From NCBI GenBank assembly GCA_003224835.1, contig QHZX01000016.1, forward strand, positions 1-8,921: a stretch of DNA of 8,921 nt, given 5' to 3'. Numbering within the stretch: position 1 is the first letter of the stretch; each line of letters opens with the position of its first letter. Below the pieces are notes generated by a model. The model was not told the DNA's origin. It ran no database searches and saw only the letters and a list, made by a program, of their open reading frames with translations. The translations under genes were made by a program, and so were the position numbers. Origin of the DNA: Acidobacteriota bacterium (GTDB lineage: Bacteria > Acidobacteriota > Terriglobia > Terriglobales > Acidobacteriaceae). Below are positions 1-6,230 of the stretch, in pieces.

Positions 1-2
1 CC

Positions 3-395
3 GTGCGCTGCATCGAGATTGCCTGCCTCAATCCCGCTGTGGCTGGCGAGTTCCGCGTCTTCAACCAGTTCACCGAACAGTTTTCCATCTTGCAGCTGGC
101 GAGGCTGGTCGAAGCAGCCGGCAAAAAGCTGGGCCTAAATGTCGCAATCGAGCATTTGCCCGATCCCCGCGTCGAAGCCGAGGAGCACTATTACAACGCC
201 AAGCACACCAAACTCATTGACTTAGGACTGGAGCCGCACCGGCTCTCGGACTCGCTGCTCGATTCGTTGATGAATATTGCAGTGCAACATCGTGAGCGGA
301 TCGATACCTCAATACTGTTTCCTCGCATCAACTGGCGCGAGAGCCGCAACGAACGCCGCCCTCGCTCCATAGTCATGCAGGCAACCGCAGACTGA
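3..395 (+). CDS. sqdB: UDP-sulfoquinovose synthase, C-terminal part (5' truncated by window edge)
   Basis: This is the last 130 residues of a short-chain dehydrogenase/reductase-fold enzyme that joins UDP-glucose and sulfite to make UDP-sulfoquinovose in the cytoplasm. I recognise the C-terminal half of the plant SQD1/bacterial SqdB family by FNQFTEQFS (residues 20-28 counted from base 3), the run RVEAEEHYYNAKHTKL (56-71), followed by GLEP and SDSLLDSL (82-89). The frame is open to the left edge, so the GTG at base 3 is an internal Val codon and not a start. The NAD-binding Rossmann motif and the catalytic Thr/Tyr/Lys lie upstream, outside the window; family members are near 400 residues, so about two thirds is missing. 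The stop at 393-395 is followed 57 bases later by the flippase ATG. The family normally serves sulfolipid synthesis, but no SqdX/SqdD-type transferase is visible here, and the next genes build a polysaccharide. Family call is firm; the role here is inferred. Confidence 0.93.
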   Translation: MRCIEIACLNPAVAGEFRVFNQFTEQFSILQLARLVEAAGKKLGLNVAIEHLPDPRVEAEEHYYNAKHTKLIDLGLEPHRLSDSLLDSLMNIAVQHRERIDTSILFPRINWRESRNERRPRSIVMQATAD

Positions 396-404
396 ACCTC
401 AATC

Positions 405-410
405 TGGAGG
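405..410 (+). promoter_or_regulatory. Shine-Dalgarno-like TGGAGG upstream of the flippase
   Basis: TGGAGG is one of the best ribosome-binding sequences in the window. It sits 42 bases before the first ATG of the flippase (453), which is too far to serve it. It is 6 bases before an in-frame ATT at 417. This suggests that translation may begin at the unusual codon ATT 417, or that this site does not act as a ribosome-binding site. A second purine run (AGGGGAAG, 426-433) is also about 20 bases from the ATG. Confidence 0.4.
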
Positions 411-452
411 CATTCAATTCAGATCAGGGGAAGTTTACTCACCAGAAACTGG

Positions 453-1943
453 ATGCTGAACCTGTTGGGCCAGGTGCTGCCCGCAGCGGCCGCTCTCGTG
501 ACAATTCCATTCCTGGTTCGGGGATTAGGCACGGAACGGTTTGGAATTTTGTCGATTGCCTGGGTTGTCCTCGGTTCGTCAGGAATATTCGATTTGGGGT
601 TGGGGCGGGCCACCACGAAGTTCGTTGCCGGAAGTCTGGGCCGAGGCGAGCACGGCAGCATCCCGGAGTTGATACAGGCGTCGCTGGCGGCGCAAGTGGG
701 CTTTGGCGTGATTGCGGCGCTCATGGCGGCTGCAGTGGTCCCGTTTCTGGTACACCGGCTGCTTAAAATTTCACCCGCGCTTTTGTCAGAAGCGAAGGTG
801 AGTTTTTTCATTCTGGCGGCTGCAGTACCAGTCATGCTTGCCGCCGGCACTCTGCGCGGTGCGCTTGAAAGCACGCAACGATTCGATATCGTGAATGCGA
901 TCAAAGTCCCGGTCAATGTCGCGACCTTTCTTCTGCCGGCATTGGCTCTGGCATTCAGGTTTCGTTTACCTGTCATCGTAGGCTTGCTCGCTTTGGTATG
1001 GGTCGGCGCGGCTGGCGGATACGCAACACTTTGCCGAAAATTTTTTCCCGATCTCTGGAAGGAAGTCAGCGTGCGATGGGCAGTCTTGCGCCCGCTCCTT
1101 GTTTATGGAGGTTGGATCCAGATTTCAAACATGCTCGGCCCACTGATGACATATCTCGACCGCTTTATTATCGGCGCGCTGGTTTCGGTAGCTGCGGTGG
1201 GGTACTACACTCCCCCTTTTGACGCCATCACTCGGCTATCGATATTGCCGGGTAGTCTCACCGCGACCCTTTTCCCGGCGTTCAGTTCGTCGGATGCAGC
1301 CGGATCGAGGCAACGCCTCGAAGATCTCTGCGTACGCTCGATCAAATCGATTCTGTTGTTATTAGGCCCGGCTTTGTTGGTCGTGATTATCTTTGCCCAT
1401 CAGATTCTGCAGCTTTGGTTGGGCGCTGACTTTGCCGCCAAGAGCGCGCTCGCGCTGCAATTTCTTGCCGCCGGGGTTTTGCTGAATTCGATCGGCGTGT
1501 TGCCCTTCAGCCTGCTGCAAGGCTTGGGACGCCCAGACTTGACCGCCAAGTTCCATTTGATTGAGTTCCCGCTTTACGTCGTGCTTCTGTGGGCCCTGAT
1601 CGGGCGACTGGGAATTGCCGGCGCAGCTTTGGCGTGGACCCTTCGGGTGGCTTTCGATGTCGTCCTACTGTTTGCGGCCGTGATCTGGCTCAGATTCATT
1701 TCCGTCGGCCAGCTTGCCGGTGATGGAATTCGCCGCACTGCTGCTGCGCTCGTTATCTTCGGTGCATTATCGGCCGTGGCGCCGCTGATGGGTATGCCTG
1801 TGCTGGTGCAAGTTCTCACGCTTGGCATCTTGCTTCCCGCTTTCGCGTTGACTGCGTGGATCTATGTGCTCGATATCCGAGACCGCGACCTGGTGACCTC
1901 AATCGCGGGACACGCCTTTACGGCTGTAGGGAAAGCCAACTGA
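453..1943 (+). CDS. Wzx-type lipid-linked oligosaccharide flippase
   Basis: A 496-residue, very hydrophobic inner-membrane protein of the MOP superfamily (polysaccharide biosynthesis/RfbX family), of normal length for the family. It would flip undecaprenyl-diphosphate-linked repeat units from the cytoplasmic to the periplasmic face. The N-terminus shows the family pattern NLLGQ, VTIPFLVRGLG and FDLGLGRA (residues about 3-52), and by eye there are 12-14 membrane segments, ending with a RLGIAGAALAWTLR segment followed by further helices. The start is uncertain: ATG 453 is the first canonical start after the in-frame stop at 393-395, but it cuts into the region where related proteins have several residues before the NLLGQ motif, and the in-frame upstream codons read LLTRNW. 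A start at ATT 417 would add 12 residues and use the TGGAGG at 405-410. The gene is followed 29 bases later by the presumed TTG start of the polymerase. Confidence 0.93.
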   Translation: MLNLLGQVLPAAAALVTIPFLVRGLGTERFGILSIAWVVLGSSGIFDLGLGRATTKFVAGSLGRGEHGSIPELIQASLAAQVGFGVIAALMAAAVVPFLVHRLLKISPALLSEAKVSFFILAAAVPVMLAAGTLRGALESTQRFDIVNAIKVPVNVATFLLPALALAFRFRLPVIVGLLALVWVGAAGGYATLCRKFFPDLWKEVSVRWAVLRPLLVYGGWIQISNMLGPLMTYLDRFIIGALVSVAAVGYYTPPFDAITRLSILPGSLTATLFPAFSSSDAAGSRQRLEDLCVRSIKSILLLLGPALLVVIIFAHQILQLWLGADFAAKSALALQFLAAGVLLNSIGVLPFSLLQGLGRPDLTAKFHLIEFPLYVVLLWALIGRLGIAGAALAWTLRVAFDVVLLFAAVIWLRFISVGQLAGDGIRRTAAALVIFGALSAVAPLMGMPVLVQVLTLGILLPAFALTAWIYVLDIRDRDLVTSIAGHAFTAVGKAN

Positions 1944-1956
1944 ACGCCGAAGGCGC

Positions 1957-1964
1957 GGGAGAGG
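1957..1964 (+). promoter_or_regulatory. Shine-Dalgarno-like GGGAGAGG for the polymerase gene
   Basis: This purine run is 8 bases before TTG 1973 and 14 bases before GTG 1979, both in the polymerase frame. The good spacing favours TTG 1973 as the start. No in-frame ATG exists between the flippase stop (1943) and the first membrane segments; the next one, at 2201, lies well inside the coding sequence. Confidence 0.45.
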
Positions 1965-1972
1965 CGACGAGC

Positions 1973-2869
1973 TTGCGGGTGAGCAAATCATGGTTGATTC
2001 CGCTTGGGCTGGTTGACGATGTTATAGCTGCGCCGATTGTACTCGGGGGATTAGCCGCAAGCTGCTTTCCAGCCAAAGATGAAACGGGCTCGCGGGCGGG
2101 GACAAAGGTTTCTCAAATTGCCCTGATTGGGCTGCTCTTGTTCGTGGTCTCCCCAGTATCGCTTCACTTAAACCGCATTGTGTGCTGGGAGGCGGTATTC
2201 ATGCTGATTGCGATATCTCGCCCGCTCCTTGGCGAGCGACAAACTCCAATAGACCGGCCGGGAAAGATTTTTTGCTGCTACATGGTCGCCAGTGCTTTGC
2301 TTTCACTTTTTGCGGGGCACTCGTGGAAAGGAGTTCTCGCGGAACTCACGCCTGCGCTCGAAATGTTTCTATGTTTTCGGCTGGGCGCGTGCCTCGAACT
2401 GAATGACGGGACCAAACAACGATGGATGCGCTGGATACTGATCATGGTTTCCCTGCGTTCGGCCTGGCAAATTGTTGCGGTGATTCTCGGGATCAACATT
2501 ATTCCACCGATTTATGACGCCGAGCACGAGCTGAAAGCGGTGGTGAGTATCGGTGGCTTTGACTTTGAGCGGCTTATAGATCCCATCGCTGGGTTATTTG
2601 TTCCCATTTCGGCGACCTTCCTGCTTTTCGACATGCAGGACCGATGGGCCAAAGTTGCACTTGCTGCGTGCCTTGCGGTTTGTATCCTGGGCTTCACCCG
2701 CTCGGAGTGGATCGGCTCGGCTCTTTGCGTGATCTTGCTGGCCTGGCACTCGGGTCGTTCTCGAAAGCTGATCAAATGGGCATCGCTTTCCGCAGCTTCG
2801 CTGACGCTTCTGATCTCACTCACCCCCGACTTGTGCAACTGCGGTTCCTCGAACTTGGGACTGCGCTGA
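1973..2869 (+). CDS. O-antigen polymerase/ligase-like protein (Wzy type), N-terminal part, frame-broken
   Basis: This is the first about 285 residues of a polytopic membrane protein of the O-antigen ligase/polymerase (Wzy_C) superfamily, which would join or transfer repeat units at the periplasmic face. Repeated hydrophobic stretches run through it, including IALIGLLLFVV, and FTRSEWIG (encoded near 2693-2716) resembles the arginine-bearing FSRGAWLG-type motif of these proteins. The frame is open back to 1856 inside the flippase, but the extra N-terminal residues (RYPRPRPG and so on) look non-membrane and are an overlap shadow, so I start at TTG 1973, with GTG 1979 as the alternative. Homology-like sequence ends near Pro at 2825-2827. 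The following LCNCGSSNLGLR up to the stop at 2867-2869 looks like out-of-frame junk. The remainder of the protein continues in another frame from about 2827. Joined, the protein would be about 429 residues, which is normal for the family. Confidence 0.82.
   Translation: MRVSKSWLIPLGLVDDVIAAPIVLGGLAASCFPAKDETGSRAGTKVSQIALIGLLLFVVSPVSLHLNRIVCWEAVFMLIAISRPLLGERQTPIDRPGKIFCCYMVASALLSLFAGHSWKGVLAELTPALEMFLCFRLGACLELNDGTKQRWMRWILIMVSLRSAWQIVAVILGINIIPPIYDAEHELKAVVSIGGFDFERLIDPIAGLFVPISATFLLFDMQDRWAKVALAACLAVCILGFTRSEWIGSALCVILLAWHSGRSRKLIKWASLSAASLTLLISLTPDLCNCGSSNLGLR
2823..2827 (+). other. Frameshift site: run of five C in the polymerase gene
   Basis: The upstream frame reads CTC ACC CCC GAC, while the downstream coding sense reads CGA CTT GTG CAA CTG CGG TTC from 2827. 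Adding one C, making six, would join the two frames cleanly as LISLTP-RLVQLRF. The break is therefore a one-base deletion in a homopolymer. It may be a sequencing or assembly error, a true mutation, a phase-variable tract (five C is short for that) or ribosomal slippage. The exact base is inferred; the change of frame somewhere between about 2812 and 2840 is well supported. Confidence 0.75.
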
Positions 2870-3261
2870 AGGCCTTCGAGTCGGCGCCGGGGTTTGGAAT
2901 CGGTCTTGGAAGCGGACTGGACACTCCGGTTCTGACCGATGAAGGGTGGGTGTTTGTCATCATTCACAATAGCTTCGCCAACATGTTGGCCAGCATTGGC
3001 CTGGTCGGAGTGGGGTTGATGCTATACGTGGTGTGGAAAGCATGGCGGGTGTTCGCGCGCAGCTATCGTAATAAGAACGCCTTCGTGCTTGCAGGTTTCC
3101 TCGCTCTGATCTGGTACGGGACGTTCATGGCATTCCAGCCGATTTACAGCGTCTATCATTTGCCGGTCATTGTTGGATTTTTGTACGGAATGGGTCTGAG
3201 CGGCGGTGCGCGACCAATTGGTGAGATGCACCCCGCGGCGTTTGCCGGACCGGAATCTTAG
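2827..3261 (+). CDS. O-antigen polymerase/ligase-like protein, C-terminal part (continuation after frame break)
   Basis: These 144 residues complete the preceding gene in a different frame. They hold the signature end of the Wzy_C/O-antigen ligase family: a periplasmic loop with GFGIGLGSG, then IIHNSFANMLASIGLVGVGL, in which the conserved HNS...G is followed by a membrane helix, then two more helices (VLAGFLALIWYGTFMAF and LPVIVGFLYGMGL). The same frame is open further upstream to 2644, but there it translates to a sequence without membrane character, while the other frame stays hydrophobic, so the earlier part is a shadow. A GTG at 2833 could in principle restart translation. If the break is real in the cell, neither half has all the helices of the family, and the polymerase step would be lost or supplied elsewhere. 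The glycosyltransferase ATG lies 18 bases after the stop. Confidence 0.82.
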   Translation, partial: RLVQLRFLELGTALKAFESAPGFGIGLGSGLDTPVLTDEGWVFVIIHNSFANMLASIGLVGVGLMLYVVWKAWRVFARSYRNKNAFVLAGFLALIWYGTFMAFQPIYSVYHLPVIVGFLYGMGLSGGARPIGEMHPAAFAGPES

Positions 3262-3279
3262 TGACTCGCTAAGTCCAAA

Positions 3280-4245
3280 ATGGCGGTCGGGGTTTCTATC
3301 GTCATCGTCAACTTCTGCACTCGGCAATTGCTGCGCGATTGCCTGGAATCTATCCGCAATGAGGGAACGCCATCACTCGAAGTTTTCGTCGTTGATAACC
3401 ACTCCAACGACGGCAGCGCGGATATGGTCAGGAACGATTTTCCCGAAGTTCAACTCATCCAAAATGATCAAAACCTGGGTTTCGCAAAAGCCAACAATCA
3501 GGGAATCCGGCTTTCTCGCGGAGATCACGTGCTTCTCCTGAACAGCGATACCGTGGTTCGACCGGGCGCTATCCAGTCCATGGCAGAGTTCCTCGACTCA
3601 CATCCAGAGGCTGGCGGCGTGACTTGCCGGCTGCTGAATGCGGACGGTACGATTCAAGCCTGCGTCAGTGCTCAGCCCAGTCCACTGCTGCTGTTCTTCC
3701 GTTTATCGAGCCTCTCGAAAGTGTTTCGCGGCAACCGCATCCGCGGGCTGCTGCGCGATCATTTCGGTTTTTTCCTGGGTAGAACCTTGCGCTGTTACTT
3801 TGCGCCTTATTCGAACTCCAACTCCGCGGTCGAAGTCGGGAACATATCCGGCGCCTGTCTCATGCTTCGCCGGTCGGCCATAGAACACGTTGGATTGCTG
3901 GACGAGAGATACTTCATGTACTTCGAAGACATGGACTACTGCATTCGATTGCGCAACGCCGGCTGGAAGCTCTACTACGTTCCCAGCGGCGAAGTCTTTC
4001 ATCTAGTCGGCCAGAGTTCTGGTGGACGAATGCGGAACTATAGCGTGCATTCTTATCAAAGCTTATTTCGTTTTTATCGAAACCATTTTTCTGCCTGGTC
4101 GGTTGCGCGGGTGCGCGTCATCGTATTGGTGATGAGTTCGCTTCGCTGGCTTTGGAACCTTGTTCCCGGCACCCTTTTGAATTCATCCGCATCGCGACGC
4201 AACCGGCGAGACCTCGAACGTGTGCTCCGGCTCTGTCTGGAGTAA
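3280..4245 (+). CDS. GT2 family glycosyltransferase, rhamnosyltransferase (WbbL)-like
   Basis: A 321-residue GT-A fold, inverting, cytoplasmic enzyme that would add one sugar from a nucleotide donor to the lipid-linked repeat unit. It opens with the family start VSIVIVNF (5-12), then VVDNHSNDGS (37-46), NLGFAKANNQG (65-75), and LLLNSDT (85-91), where NSD takes the metal-binding DxD place. The acceptor-side region has GNISGACLMLRRSAIEHVG (187-205) and FMYFEDMDYCIRLRNAGW (212-229), in which E216, D217 and D219 are the expected catalytic-region acids. This arrangement is that of the dTDP-rhamnosyltransferase-like group, but donor specificity cannot be read from the sequence. A hydrophobic patch at about 277-300 may be an amphipathic membrane contact. 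ATG 3280 places the first beta strand at the usual distance from the start; no Shine-Dalgarno sequence is visible. The next gene begins 32 bases after the stop. Confidence 0.93.
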   Translation: MAVGVSIVIVNFCTRQLLRDCLESIRNEGTPSLEVFVVDNHSNDGSADMVRNDFPEVQLIQNDQNLGFAKANNQGIRLSRGDHVLLLNSDTVVRPGAIQSMAEFLDSHPEAGGVTCRLLNADGTIQACVSAQPSPLLLFFRLSSLSKVFRGNRIRGLLRDHFGFFLGRTLRCYFAPYSNSNSAVEVGNISGACLMLRRSAIEHVGLLDERYFMYFEDMDYCIRLRNAGWKLYYVPSGEVFHLVGQSSGGRMRNYSVHSYQSLFRFYRNHFSAWSVARVRVIVLVMSSLRWLWNLVPGTLLNSSASRRNRRDLERVLRLCLE

Positions 4246-4277
4246 ACGTAGCTAGAAACAAAGACAATCATCAGCAA

Positions 4278-5426
4278 ATGACCTGGCCAGCACAAGTTCT
4301 ACTGTTTGCCATTTTTCTGCTGGCCTACACCTGGATTGGCTACCCCGTCATTCTCTATGTACGCTTGTCGCTGAGGCGCTTGCCCCCGCGACCTGGACTC
4401 AAAACGCCACACCCAACTCCGAGCTTTTCAATCATTGTTGCGGTACATAACGAAGAGGCCCGAATCGATCAGAAGCTGCAGAATTGTCTCGCGCTCGAAT
4501 ACCCGCATGACGCTGTCGAAATTCTCGTAGCGTCGGATGGCTCGACCGACGCAACCGAACGTAGGGTCGAGCGCTGGGAAGCGCACGATGCTCGTGTCCA
4601 TTTGCTGCGAACCGAAGGCAGAGCCGGGAAGAGCGGTGCGCAGAACCTGGCGGTTGCGCAGGCCCGGGGCGATCTGCTTTTGTTCACCGATGCCGAGGCT
4701 ACCCTGCAACCGGACCTGCTTCAGCGCATCGCGACAAACTTCGCTGATCCGGAGATAGGCCTGGTCGCCCCCGTGGTGCGGTTCGGTAGCTCCGCTGGGT
4801 CCGTCTCCCAGGGACAGGGTGCATATTGGCGCTTCGAAATTCTGCTTCGGCAACTGGAGTCTGATATCGGAATTCTGGCGACGGCGAGTGGCTCCGCGTT
4901 TGCCATCCGGCGCGGTCTTTTTCAGCCCATACCTCCGCAATTTGGTGACGACTGCACCATTCCTCTCGACGTCAGGTTGCAAGGCTTCAAAGCCATCCAA
5001 GACGCGCAAGCGATTGTGTTCGACGAAATGCCGCACAGCATTGCCGGAGAGCTGCGCACGCGTATTCGCATGACCGCGCGCAACTGGATCGGCATTCTGA
5101 GCCGCCCTGCGTTGCTGAACCCATTCAGGTTTCCTGGTACCGCATGGGGGTTGGTATCGCATAAATTTCTGCGCTGGCTGACGCCGTTTTCTTTAATGGC
5201 GGCGTTTCTCTCAAACCTGATGCTGCTGAATCGCCCACGGTGGGCCGCATTGTGGATCTTGCAAGTCTGTTTTTATATCGCGGCACTCGCGGGATGGAAG
5301 AGGTCCGGCTCGGTGGGCCGACAATCGTTCGTTGGCTATCCTTTCGCGTTCTGCCTGGCCAATCTCGGATTCCTTCTCGGCGTGGTGGGAGGCATTCGAG
5401 GGCAGCGGATCATGGCTTATAAGTAA
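4278..5426 (+). CDS. Membrane-anchored GT2 glycosyltransferase, cellulose-synthase-like
   Basis: 382 residues: one N-terminal membrane helix (about 5-28, LLFAIFLLAYTWIGYPVIL), a cytoplasmic GT-A domain (about 48-275), and about three C-terminal helices (303-318, 323-340, 354-373). Domain motifs are FSIIVAVHNEE (50-60), ASDGSTD (85-91), GKSGAQNLA (117-125), FTDAE with D138 in the DxD position, and FGDDCTIPLDVRLQGF (222-237) with the catalytic-region D224 and D225, then RTRIRMTARNW (260-270). It belongs to the WcaA/CESA-like group that transfers sugars at the membrane. The QxxRW motif of processive synthases is absent, with ARNW in its place, so addition of a single sugar is more likely than chain polymerisation. 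The frame extends upstream to 4152 within the preceding gene, but ATG 4278 directly before the membrane helix is the natural start. It has no Shine-Dalgarno sequence. The methyltransferase ATG follows after 32 bases. Confidence 0.92.
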   Translation: MTWPAQVLLFAIFLLAYTWIGYPVILYVRLSLRRLPPRPGLKTPHPTPSFSIIVAVHNEEARIDQKLQNCLALEYPHDAVEILVASDGSTDATERRVERWEAHDARVHLLRTEGRAGKSGAQNLAVAQARGDLLLFTDAEATLQPDLLQRIATNFADPEIGLVAPVVRFGSSAGSVSQGQGAYWRFEILLRQLESDIGILATASGSAFAIRRGLFQPIPPQFGDDCTIPLDVRLQGFKAIQDAQAIVFDEMPHSIAGELRTRIRMTARNWIGILSRPALLNPFRFPGTAWGLVSHKFLRWLTPFSLMAAFLSNLMLLNRPRWAALWILQVCFYIAALAGWKRSGSVGRQSFVGYPFAFCLANLGFLLGVVGGIRGQRIMAYK

Positions 5427-5458
5427 TGCCGCTTGCCGGTCCTAACATTCATATTTAA

Positions 5459-6187
5459 ATGACGAGATCAGCTGCAGCGCAAACAGAGGACGGCATTGAA
5501 CTCGACCGCATTCGCTCTGCCTATTTACGTCGTAGGGCTCCGGCAGTTTCGGCCAGATATGCCTGGAACAATCCCGCACACCTCAACGCCATGCATGAAC
5601 GGGAAAGAGCCATGGCGAAGCTTCTTTCCGGCGCGGGGATTACATCGTTTGCCGGACTGCGTGTGCTCGATGTTGGCTGTGGACGGGGCGCAACGTTACG
5701 CCAGCTCCTGGAGTACGGCGCCGATCCCGAACGGCTCACCGGCGTCGATCTTCTTCCGGAGAACATCCGCGGGGCCCGCCGCCTATCGCCGCATCTCAAA
5801 ACAATCTGCAGCAGCGCTTCGCAATTGCCATTTTCGGATGGGAGCTTTGATCTTGTTTTACAGTTTCTTTTGTTTACTTCCGTGCTCAGTCTCGCGCTGC
5901 GGGAACAAATTGCAAAAGAAATTTCGCGGGTGCTGGTACCCGGCGGAAGGTTTCTCTGGTTCGATTTCGCGTTTAACAATCCTGGCAATCGCGATGTGCG
6001 CCGCGTCGGACGATCCGAAATCCACCAACTGTTCCCCGATTTCACGTTACGAACTCGCCGCGTAATCGTAGCCCCGCCACTCGGCCGATTCCTCGGAGCT
6101 TTCAGTCCGGCGTTGTACCACCTGGCTGCGGAAACCAGGCTCCTGTGCACGCACTACCTATGCCTGCTGGAAAAGAATTGTTCTTAA
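5459..6187 (+). CDS. Class I SAM-dependent methyltransferase (Methyltransf_11-like)
   Basis: A 242-residue soluble methyltransferase with the class I Rossmann motifs in order: VLDVGCGRG (69-77, SAM glycine-rich loop), GVDLLPENI (95-103, with D97 as the ribose-binding acid), SQLPFSDGSFDLV (121-133) and VPGGRFLW (160-167). An N-terminal cap of about 65 residues and a C-terminal stretch rich in Arg and Leu (198-242) would form the substrate side; no membrane helix is evident. Its position between glycosyltransferase and amino-sugar genes suggests that it methylates a sugar or a nucleotide sugar, or caps the growing chain. The sequence does not show whether the target is O, N or C. The ATG is preceded by the AT-rich stretch CATATTTAA and has no Shine-Dalgarno sequence. 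The gap to the aminotransferase is 43 bases. The family is certain; the substrate is unknown. Confidence 0.9.
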   Translation: MTRSAAAQTEDGIELDRIRSAYLRRRAPAVSARYAWNNPAHLNAMHERERAMAKLLSGAGITSFAGLRVLDVGCGRGATLRQLLEYGADPERLTGVDLLPENIRGARRLSPHLKTICSSASQLPFSDGSFDLVLQFLLFTSVLSLALREQIAKEISRVLVPGGRFLWFDFAFNNPGNRDVRRVGRSEIHQLFPDFTLRTRRVIVAPPLGRFLGAFSPALYHLAAETRLLCTHYLCLLEKNCS

Positions 6188-6230
6188 GCGGACTGCAAGC
6201 AATTGTTTACGTTCGCGCCGATCACAATCC

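Noticed and set aside
952..963. 12-base repeat CATTCAGGTTTC shared with a site near 5124
   Set aside because: A couple of 12-base matches are expected by chance in a window of this size, and both lie inside unrelated coding sequences.
419..976. 185-codon open frame on the - strand opposite the flippase
   Set aside because: Antisense to the conserved N-terminal half of the flippase; composition (Arg, Ser, Pro, Ala-rich) is that of a shadow frame.
1856..1972. Longer polymerase start inside the flippase gene (ATG 1856)
   Set aside because: The added residues are Arg/Pro-rich and non-membrane, and would demand an 88-base overlap; a start at 1973 with a purine-rich box fits better.
2818..2832. 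Programmed -1 ribosomal frameshifting at the C run
   Set aside because: CACCCCC is not an X-XXY-YYZ slippery heptamer and no obvious downstream stem or pseudoknot was seen; a deletion or read error is simpler, although slippage of a single CCC codon cannot be excluded.
4152..4277. Longer start for the anchored GT2 gene (ATG 4152)
   Set aside because: The extension overlaps the previous gene by 94 bases and encodes no domain; ATG 4278 sits right before the membrane helix.
4428..5162. 244-codon open frame on the - strand opposite the anchored GT2 gene
   Set aside because: It lies wholly antisense to a gene with clear GT-A motifs; its translation is Arg/Gln/Gly-rich with no recognisable domain.
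5433..5458. Possible promoter before the methyltransferase (TTGCCG ... TATTTA)
   Set aside because: Spacing between the two boxes is about 13 bases, too short for a sigma-70-type promoter, and the gap sits within an apparently continuous operon.
5496..6065. 189-codon + strand frame overlapping the methyltransferase
   Set aside because: It overlaps the SAM-binding motifs of the methyltransferase in another frame and shows no motif of its own.
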